From Prevotellaceae bacterium (GTDB lineage: Bacteria; Bacteroidota; Bacteroidia; Bacteroidales; UBA932), in assembly GCA_031257655.1 (NCBI GenBank), contig JAIROF010000113.1, forward strand, positions 1 through 9,512: 9,512 nt of DNA, in the 5' to 3' direction. Shown here in pieces: positions 1 through 4,646 of this stretch. The notes beneath the pieces were generated by a model that saw only the letters and a list, made by a program, of their open reading frames with translations, was not told where the DNA came from and ran no database searches. Position 1 is the stretch's first letter; the number at the start of each line of letters is the position of its first letter. The position numbers and the translations under genes were made by a program.

Positions 1-58
1 TTTGTTCCTTTGTGGTTGGAAAAATACCACGAAGACACAAAGAACACAAGGTTTTCAC
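1..58. repeat. Dispersed intergenic repeat (accacgaagacacaaag type)
   Basis: The stretch contains alternating cacaaag / aacacaagg / ttttcacaagg words and the pair ttgtggtt / accacgaag. It looks like a variant of the repeat cluster at 3021-3093 (cacagaggggcacggagg). Such sequences are common between Bacteroidota genes. Here it lies inside the open frame of the DUF3990 gene, which suggests the repeat arrived in, or next to, the 3' end of that gene. Confidence 0.5.
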
Positions 59-572
59 AAGGAGAATTTTTATTACTTTTGTGATTTGCAATGAAATATG
101 CTACCTGAGTAGTTACTAAAAACGAAATTGCTTTTTTGGAGCAGAAAGCCCATTGATTAAACAGCTCTCTTATTTTCAAACGTTTAATGGTTTCTTTCTT
201 GTCAAGTATGCCGTCAAGATACAAGTCAATCACGTTAAAAACAGCGTCGTTGGCAACGGGGCCAGCTATCACATCGTAAGCTTTCCCTTTGTATGATAAA
301 GTTCGATTTTGCACCACAAAATCAAGCCATTTTTCGTCTGCACTCCCAAATTTCAAAAGCGAACAGGCATCAAACAGCTCAATTTCATTTACTTCGTAAA
401 TGGTAACCGTGCGCTCGCCCCATTTTTTACGGCGCACAACATTTTCCGTAAACCGCTTGGCTTGCTCGCGGTTGGATGTAGCGTAAAAGCCTCTGCCAAA
501 GTCCAACCCTCGCAAGCTGTCAAGCAGCTCGGGTTTGGGAACGCTAATATTGCTGCCGTGAAAAAGCTCCAT
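1..572 (-). CDS. DUF3990 family protein (ADP-ribosyltransferase-like), 3' end beyond left edge
   Basis: Starting at the ATG at 572, the frame stays open for 190 codons and runs off the left edge with no stop. It reads F4-HGS, then D24-FGRGFY-A-T with NREQA at 34-38, KWLDFVVQNR at 81-90, YDVIAGPVANDAVF at 99-112, IDLYLDG at 115-121 and FNQWAFCSKKAISFL at 138-152. This is the conserved order I know for DUF3990 (PF13151), short uncharacterised proteins whose HG..GFY pattern resembles ADP-ribosyltransferases. A toxin or ADP-ribosyl-transfer role is inference. Family members are usually about 150-165 residues, so the homologous part ends near residue 152. The remaining 38 or more residues (Asn/Lys/Ser/Phe-rich) are read partly through a dispersed repeat at 1-58 and are probably not native. 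No earlier in-frame ATG lies in the gap to maeB. The short DUF3791 partner often found beside this family is not visible upstream and could lie beyond the edge. Confidence 0.85.
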   Translation of the reverse strand, partial: MELFHGSNISVPKPELLDSLRGLDFGRGFYATSNREQAKRFTENVVRRKKWGERTVTIYEVNEIELFDACSLLKFGSADEKWLDFVVQNRTLSYKGKAYDVIAGPVANDAVFNVIDLYLDGILDKKETIKRLKIRELFNQWAFCSKKAISFLVTTQVAYFIANHKSNKNSPCENLVFFVSSWYFSNHKGT

Positions 573-631
573 AAAAATTTTTCCGTAAAAATACTGGCTT
601 GCGCATGTTGCTGTCCCCCGCCCCTATACGC

Positions 632-664
632 CAATTCTTAATTCCTAATTCTTAATTCCTAATT
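632..664. repeat. Short tandem repeat aattcttaattcct
   Basis: The words aattcttaattcc and taattc alternate without interruption between the DUF3990 start region and maeB. The minus-strand TAG that ends maeB (661-659) lies within this array, so the array supplies the stop codon. The array is rich in TAA and TAG triplets on the minus strand. No hairpin plus T-run terminator was seen in this gap. Confidence 0.6.
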
Positions 665-2908
665 CACCGACGTGATGGCGGCCATGTTTATGATGTCGCG
701 CACGGAGCATTCGTCGGGGAGGATGTGGACGGGCTTCTCCAGCCCCAGGATGAAGGGGCCGATGAGCTCGTAGCCGCTCAGCTCCTTTACGAAGAGCGGT
801 ACGATGTTGCCCGAGCTGAGGCAGGGGAAGACGAAGCAGTTGACTTCCGCATCGCGGAGCTTGTTGAAGGGGAATTTTTCCATGCGCAGCTTTCCGTTGA
901 AGGCGTAGTTGGCCTGTAATTCGCCGTCTACCAGCATGTCGGGGTACTTGTTGTGGAGCATTTCTACGGCTCGGCTCACGCGCTTGGCGCTGCCCTCCTG
1001 CACTACGCCAAAGCTGGAGTAGGAGAGCAGGGCAATGTGGGGCGTGATGCCGAACTTTTTGACGGCCGCGTGCAGAAGCTCGGTGGTTTTTACGAGGGCG
1101 GTGGAGTCGGGCGACTTGATGGCGCAGTCGGCCAGGAATAGCGGCCCGCGCTTGGTCATGACGATGAACATGCCCGCCACGTGGTTTTCGTCCTCGTAGG
1201 CGCTGATAACCTGCCGCACGGTTTTGAACTTTTTTCCGTAGTCGCTGGAGAATGCGGTGAGCATGGCGTCGGCGTCGCCGGATTCGACCATCATCAGGCC
1301 AAACATGTCGTTGTTCTCCATTTTCTTGATGGCGTACTGGTAGGGCATTCCCTTTCGCTGGCGCTTTTTGAAGAGCAGCTGGGCGTAGAGCTCTCTGCGC
1401 TGCCGCTCTTCTTCGCCGTAGAACCGGATGATTTCTGCGCCGGTGAGGTCGAGGTTGTTGGCGGCGCACAGCTGGACAATTTTCTCCCGGCTACCCAGCA
1501 GCACGGGCAGCGCGAGCTTGTCGTTGAGGAGGTTTTGGGCGGCCTGCAGCACCTTGAGGCTTTCGCCGTTGGGGAATACGATGCGGCGGGGCTTTTCCTT
1601 TGCCTTAACGGTCATGTTGTTCATGAAGTCGCTGCTGTGCCCCATTCGCCGTTGCAGCTCAAAGGAGTAGGCGTCCCAGCTGTCGATGGTGCGCCGCGCC
1701 ACGCCGGATTCGATGGCGGCTTTTGCCACGGCTACCGATACGCGGGAGATGAGGCGCGGGTCTGTCGGCTTGGGGATGAGGTAGTCGACGCCAAACGTGA
1801 GGCGGGTGTTTCCGTAGGCGGAGCTTACGCTTTCGGGCACCGGCTCCTTGGCCAGCGCGGCCAGCGCCTTTACGGCGGCAATCTTCATCTCCTCGTTGAT
1901 GCACTTGGCGTGCACGTCGAGCGCACCGCGAAAGATGAACGGAAATCCCAGCACGTTGTTCACCTGGTTGGGGTAGTCGGAGCGCCCGGTGGCGAAGATG
2001 ATGTCGGGGCGCGAGGCGGTGGCGTCTTCGTACGAAATTTCGGGGGTGGGGTTTGCCAGCGCAAACACGATGGGCTTTTGCGCCATGGAGCGCACCATGT
2101 CGCGGCTCAGGACGTTGCCTTTGGAGAGGCCGAGAAACACGTCGGCGCCGGCCATGGCCTCCGCGAGGGTGCTGATGCTGCGGGTGGTGGCAAACTCTTT
2201 TTTCATGGCGTTGAGGTCGGCTCGCCCGGTGGTCAGCACGCCCTTGCTGTCGAGCATCACCAAGTTGTCGCGCTTCACGCCGAGGGAAATGTAGAGCTTG
2301 GAGCAGGCAATGGCGGAGGCGCCCGCGCCGTTTACCACGACGCGAATTTCGCCCAGCTGCTTTCCGGCCACCTCCACCGCGTTGAGCAGCGCGGCGCTGG
2401 ATATGATGGCGGTGCCGTGCTGGTCGTCGTGCATCACGGGGATGTCGAGCTCTTTCTTGAGCCGCTCCTCTATTTCGAAGCACTCCGGCGCTTTGATATC
2501 TTCGAGGTTGACGCCGCCAAAGGTGGGCGAAATGAGCTTAACCGTTTCCACGAACTTGTCGGGGTCTTTGGTAGCTATCTCGATGTCGAACACGTCTACG
2601 TCGGCAAATATTTTGAAGAGCAGCCCCTTGCCCTCCATCACCGGCTTGCCGGCAATGGCGCCGATGTCGCCCAGCCCGAGCACCGCCGTGCCGTTGGAGA
2701 TAACGGCCACGAGGTTGCCTTTGATCGTATACTTGTAGGCATCGGCGGCGTTGTCGGCAATGGCGAGGCAGGGCTCGGCAACGCCCGGCGAGTACGCCAG
2801 CGACAGGTCTACCTGCGTGCTGTAGGGCTTGGTGGGAACGACTTCAATTTTTCCGGGGCGACCGTCGGCGTGGTAGCTCAGCGCTGCATTTTTTTTTATG
2901 TTACTCAT
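659..2908 (-). CDS. maeB: NADP-dependent malic enzyme, MaeB type, with C-terminal phosphotransacetylase-like domain
   Basis: MaeB oxidatively decarboxylates malate to pyruvate, giving NADPH in the cytoplasm and linking the TCA cycle to acetyl-CoA metabolism. At 749 residues this is the normal length for the two-domain form. The N-terminal malic domain (about 15-150) shows Y39-SPGVAEPC with the catalytic Tyr, GDIGAIAGKPVMEGK with catalytic Lys94, DVDVFDIE at 103-110, metal-site acids at NLE136-D137 and DDQHGTAI at 161-168. The NAD(P)-binding domain follows (about 165-400) with VVVNGAGAS at 190-198. From about residue 430 to the end is a PTA_PTB-like domain; in Enterobacteria this domain is regulatory (acetyl-CoA sensing) rather than a working phosphotransacetylase. 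The ATG at 2908 begins MSNIKKNAALSYHADGRPGKI, as in homologues, and sits about 40 nt below a good promoter. The reading frame is intact. NADP rather than NAD preference is inferred from the family. Confidence 0.96.
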   Translation of the reverse strand: MSNIKKNAALSYHADGRPGKIEVVPTKPYSTQVDLSLAYSPGVAEPCLAIADNAADAYKYTIKGNLVAVISNGTAVLGLGDIGAIAGKPVMEGKGLLFKIFADVDVFDIEIATKDPDKFVETVKLISPTFGGVNLEDIKAPECFEIEERLKKELDIPVMHDDQHGTAIISSAALLNAVEVAGKQLGEIRVVVNGAGASAIACSKLYISLGVKRDNLVMLDSKGVLTTGRADLNAMKKEFATTRSISTLAEAMAGADVFLGLSKGNVLSRDMVRSMAQKPIVFALANPTPEISYEDATASRPDIIFATGRSDYPNQVNNVLGFPFIFRGALDVHAKCINEEMKIAAVKALAALAKEPVPESVSSAYGNTRLTFGVDYLIPKPTDPRLISRVSVAVAKAAIESGVARRTIDSWDAYSFELQRRMGHSSDFMNNMTVKAKEKPRRIVFPNGESLKVLQAAQNLLNDKLALPVLLGSREKIVQLCAANNLDLTGAEIIRFYGEEERQRRELYAQLLFKKRQRKGMPYQYAIKKMENNDMFGLMMVESGDADAMLTAFSSDYGKKFKTVRQVISAYEDENHVAGMFIVMTKRGPLFLADCAIKSPDSTALVKTTELLHAAVKKFGITPHIALLSYSSFGVVQEGSAKRVSRAVEMLHNKYPDMLVDGELQANYAFNGKLRMEKFPFNKLRDAEVNCFVFPCLSSGNIVPLFVKELSGYELIGPFILGLEKPVHILPDECSVRDIINMAAITSVN

Positions 2909-2954
2909 TGCTTAAATTCGATTTTTTAAAACATTTTTCTAAGGTTAGGTGGCG

Positions 2955-2985
2955 TAAAGGTAGCTATTTTTTTTGAGCGCACGAA
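2955..2985 (-). promoter_or_regulatory. maeB promoter (Bacteroidota -33/-7)
   Basis: On the minus strand a TTCG box (2985-2982) is separated by exactly 19 nt from TACCTTTA (2962-2955). This matches the Bacteroidota sigma-ABfr pattern TTTG-N19-TAnnTTTG with one mismatch in each box. Transcription would start near 2948, giving a leader of about 40 nt before the maeB ATG. Confidence 0.65.
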
Positions 2986-3020
2986 AATTTACGCGCCGCT
3001 GTGAAGCCTCCATGCGCCGG

Positions 3021-3093
3021 TGTGAAACCTCCGTACACCGCTGTGCAATACTAACACAGAGGGGCACGGAGGTTTCACAGAGGGGCACGGAGG
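3021..3093. repeat. Intergenic repeat cluster with 14-bp inverted pair and 18-bp direct pair
   Basis: TGTGAAACCTCCGT at 3021-3034 is the exact reverse complement of 3066-3079, so a 14-bp stem with a 31-nt loop could form. An 18-bp word beginning cacagaggggcac occurs at 3055-3072 and again at 3076-3093, a 21-bp period. Two weaker copies (gtgaagcctccatgc at 3001, cctccgtacaccgctgtg at 3029) flank it. No coding signal is visible here. Confidence 0.7.
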
Positions 3094-3145
3094 GCTTACG
3101 CCGAAATCAAAACGCCGGATGGGTTGAATGTAGGGAATTGAAAAT

Positions 3146-3440
3146 TTGGCTAATTCTTTTTTTGAGGTGCTATGAAAATTAAGTTCTCATTATTACGCAG
3201 CTGTAGGGACGCACGGCGTGCGTCTCGCGTGCGTCTCGCGTGCGTCTCGCGACAAAATGGCGCTATGCGCAGTGAGGCGCACGCCGTGCGCCTCTACAGC
3301 GCTATGCGTCGCACCCATGCGCCATCAATCGTAGCAATCATTCAAATCAAAAAAAAATCAGCGCTCAGGCAGCTATATGCGTAGCATGAGCTAACCTCAT
3401 CCAATGCTATTCATAGCACCTCAAAAAAAGAATTAGCCAA
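3146..3440. mobile_element. MITE-like element, 295 bp with perfect 31-bp inverted ends
   Basis: The left arm at 3146-3176 (TTGGCTAATTC, seven Ts, GAGGTGCTATGAA) is the exact reverse complement of 3410-3440. Pairing fails on both sides of each arm, so the arms have sharp limits. Inside lies a second, nested inverted pair (3200-3226 with 3274-3300, 24 of 27 positions matching) and three tandem copies of gcgtgcgtctc (3216-3248). There is no convincing gene inside, as expected for a miniature non-autonomous element. I see no clear target-site duplication. The right arm lies in the 3' part of a minus-strand gene and supplies its premature stop. It could instead be a structured repeat of another kind. 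Confidence 0.7.
3216..3248. repeat. Three tandem copies of gcgtgcgtctc
   Basis: Three exact 11-bp units run head to tail with no spacer inside the MITE-like element, next to the left arm of the nested inverted repeat. The third-arm partner at 3274-3300 has only one equivalent unit, so the two additional copies look like a slippage expansion. Confidence 0.8.
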
Positions 3441-3474
3441 CATTTGCCAAGCTTGGCGTAGATTTCTCACTCAT
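3433..3474 (-). pseudogene. 5' remnant of a gene translationally coupled to the small gene above it
   Basis: An ATG at 3474 overlaps the TGA of the 53-residue gene as ATGA, the arrangement typical of coupled pairs. The frame reads MSEKSTPSLANVG and stops at a TAA (3435-3433) lying inside the right arm of the MITE-like element (3410-3440). Only about 12 codons precede the arm. I read it as the start of a second gene, possibly the toxin of a toxin-antitoxin pair, cut off by insertion or by a deletion ending at the element. Twelve residues are too few to name the family, and the ATGA overlap could be chance. Confidence 0.45.
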
Positions 3475-3632
3475 GCCAGCGGGAATTTAGCAGCCTTTTT
3501 AAACCACTCGTAGTTTTTTTTGATTTCTTCGCGTCTTTCTTTTGATATGGGAACAATGTTTTCCATCGCTTTGAGGAAGCGCTCCTCGTCTTTGCCCGAT
3601 ATAATCGGGGTATCTTTAATGGGGCGTGCCAT
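3471..3632 (-). CDS. Small antitoxin-like protein, 53 residues
   Basis: The product begins MARPIKDTPIISGKDEERFL and continues with ENIVPISKERREEIKKNYEWFKK, a charged, helical protein with no membrane segment or signal peptide. I recall the opening MARPIK-TP-(I/V)-GKDA-RF from short Bacteroidota proteins encoded next to small partner genes, probably toxin-antitoxin modules, but I cannot confirm this by search. Its promoter has a perfect -7 box about 37 nt before the ATG, so it is likely expressed. The stop overlaps the ATG of a truncated downstream frame, which would leave this as an orphan antitoxin. The short length means coding status rests on promoter, start context and the recalled family pattern. 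Confidence 0.7.
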   Translation of the reverse strand: MARPIKDTPIISGKDEERFLKAMENIVPISKERREEIKKNYEWFKKAAKFPLA

Positions 3633-3668
3633 GATTGTATTGTTTTATTTTGTAGCTAAACTTCGGCG

Positions 3669-3676
3669 CAAAGATA
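3669..3676 (-). promoter_or_regulatory. -7 box of the small antitoxin-like gene
   Basis: The minus strand reads TATCTTTG, an exact match to TAnnTTTG, followed by CGCC. The predicted start of transcription is about 30 nt upstream of the ATG at 3632. The matching -33 position reads TTTT rather than TTTG. Confidence 0.6.
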
Positions 3677-3726
3677 CATAATAAATTGGATGCTAAAAAA
3701 CAAATTTTTAGCGATTAGTTGATAAG

Positions 3727-3882
3727 TATCACCACCTCGTTTACATCTAAAGGTCTAATTCGTATCATAACCTCGTTTACAAAAGTAGGGTGGGATTAAG
3801 AGTATAGCAATAATCACATGCATAGTGTAATCGATGTACTGATACAGATACCCCGCCTTAGAATGTAAACGAGGTGGTGATA
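3727..3882. repeat. Element bounded by 20-bp inverted repeats, with a third internal copy
   Basis: TATCACCACCTCGTTTACAT at 3727-3746 is the exact reverse complement of 3863-3882. A third copy (TATCATAACCTCGTTTACA, 17 of 19 matching the first) lies in direct orientation at 3763-3781, 36 bp after the first. The interior is AT-rich with no open frame. It could be another miniature element or a regulator-binding array between two divergent promoters. Confidence 0.65.
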
Positions 3883-3917
3883 TTTGACATCTAATATCTA
3901 ATCTAAATTTATTTCCG

Positions 3918-3925
3918 TACCTTTA
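3918..3925 (+). promoter_or_regulatory. Probable -7 box of the sulfoxide reductase gene
   Basis: TACCTTTA followed by CGCC is the same 12-mer found in the maeB promoter on the other strand, and lies 27 nt before the ATG at 3953. The position 19 nt upstream reads tatc, so no -33 box is recognisable. Confidence 0.45.
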
Positions 3926-3952
3926 CGCCCGCTTAAATCGCCCGTCAACATC

Positions 3953-4444
3953 ATGAAAGATAAAGATAAAAATAGCGATAGCGATAAGTCAACGCGCTAC
4001 CGGCTGCTGCTCCGGCAGCTGGATGAGCGCCTGCTTGCCGGCGGAACGTTTACCGCCGTTTTGACCGACGCCGCAGCCTTGCTGCACCGCTTGCCGGGAT
4101 TCCTCTGGACAGGGTTTTACCTGGCTCGTGGGGGCGAGCTGAGGCTGGGGCCTTTTTGCGGCGCAGACGCCTGCGAACGGATACCCTTCGGAAAGGGGGT
4201 GTGCGGCACGGCATGGAAAGAAAGGCGCACCATTGTGGTGCCGGACGTGGAGCAGTTTCCCGGCCACATTGCCTGTAGCAGCGCATCGAAGTCCGAAATC
4301 GTCGTTCCGCTCTTCATCCGGCAGGAGGTGGTGGGCGTGCTGGACGTCGACAGCGACCGCTACGGCGCTTTCGACGGCACAGACGCCCTCTTTCTGGAGC
4401 TGGCGGCGGCAAAGCTGGCGGAAGTAGCGCCAAACGAAGCGTGA
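3953..4444 (+). CDS. msrC: Free methionine-(R)-sulfoxide reductase (GAF-domain fRMsr)
   Basis: The family reduces free methionine-(R)-sulfoxide in the cytoplasm with thioredoxin, repairing oxidised methionine. The 163-residue product is a single GAF domain with the family's landmarks: WTGFYL at 52-57, LGPFCG at 65-70, AC74, GKGVC84G, VPDVEQFPGHIAC108, SEIVVPL at 114-120 and GVLDVDSD at 128-135. Cys74, Cys84 and Cys108 match the three conserved cysteines of the E. coli enzyme, where the last is catalytic. Glu115, Asp131 and Asp133 match substrate-pocket acids. Two positions differ from the common pattern: Cys69 where Gln is usual (GPFQG), and Ser109 where Asp usually follows the catalytic Cys. 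The N-terminus (MKDKDKNSDSDKS) is a low-complexity stretch encoded by gataaa/gatagc repeats. It is monocistronic, with a terminator 13 nt after the stop. Confidence 0.93.
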   Translation: MKDKDKNSDSDKSTRYRLLLRQLDERLLAGGTFTAVLTDAAALLHRLPGFLWTGFYLARGGELRLGPFCGADACERIPFGKGVCGTAWKERRTIVVPDVEQFPGHIACSSASKSEIVVPLFIRQEVVGVLDVDSDRYGAFDGTDALFLELAAAKLAEVAPNEA

Positions 4445-4456
4445 TGGCGCTCGGAG

Positions 4457-4481
4457 CTGGCTGATAAACAGCCGGTTTTTT
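4457..4481 (+). terminator. Rho-independent terminator after msrC
   Basis: CTGGCTG (4457-4463) pairs with CAGCCGG (4469-4475) across the loop ATAAA, with one G-U pair, and is followed at once by six Ts. It starts 13 nt after the msrC stop. A second small stem, GCCTC-TAAG-GAGGC at 4487-4500, follows. Confidence 0.75.
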
Positions 4482-4566
4482 GCGCAGCCTCTAAGGAGGC
4501 GTAGCCGTCTGGCGCAGCAATTGTGAACAATAGCAAAGCTAAAAATTTGGCGTGCATGCAAATTTG

Positions 4567-4596
4567 TCCACCTTTTCTGAGCATAATTCCACCTTT
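4567..4596 (+). promoter_or_regulatory. Paired direct repeat TCCACCTTT, possible activator site
   Basis: TCCACCTTT occurs at 4567-4575 and 4588-4596, offset by 21 bp, or two helical turns. The second copy covers the place where a -33 box should be for the -7 box at 4614, and that place does not match TTTG. This layout fits an activator-dependent promoter for the arabinan genes. The regulator is not in the window and its identity is unknown. Confidence 0.4.
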
Positions 4597-4613
4597 ATAT
4601 TCCGGTAAATTTG

Positions 4614-4621
4614 TATTTTTG
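4614..4621 (+). promoter_or_regulatory. -7 box of the arabinan gene pair
   Basis: TATTTTTG is an exact match to TAnnTTTG and lies 25 nt before the ATG at 4647, giving a leader of under 20 nt. An open frame upstream of that ATG (from a TTG at 4611) overlaps this promoter, which argues for starting translation at 4647. No -33 match is found 19 nt upstream. Confidence 0.6.
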
Positions 4622-4646
4622 CAAAAACTTCCAAATCGTACCGGCT

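Noticed and set aside
309..641. A 110-codon plus-strand frame at the left
   Set aside because: It lies opposite the DUF3990 gene, which has clear family motifs on the minus strand.
1181..2929. A 582-codon open frame on the plus strand opposite maeB
   Set aside because: It is an antisense shadow of a GC-rich gene. The opposite strand has complete malic enzyme and PTA-like domains, while this frame is His/Gly/Val-rich with no domain.
3216..3248. A CRISPR array
   Set aside because: The 11-bp units are contiguous, without spacers.
2973..3384. Two plus-strand frames of about 70 codons
   Set aside because: They are composed of inverted and tandem repeats (including the MITE-like element), with repetitive Arg/Cys-rich translations.
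4611..4646. A TTG start for the GH43 gene 12 codons upstream
   Set aside because: It overlaps the -7 box and would put MYFCKNFQIVPA before a normal lipoprotein signal. The ATG at 4647 gives a proper signal peptide.
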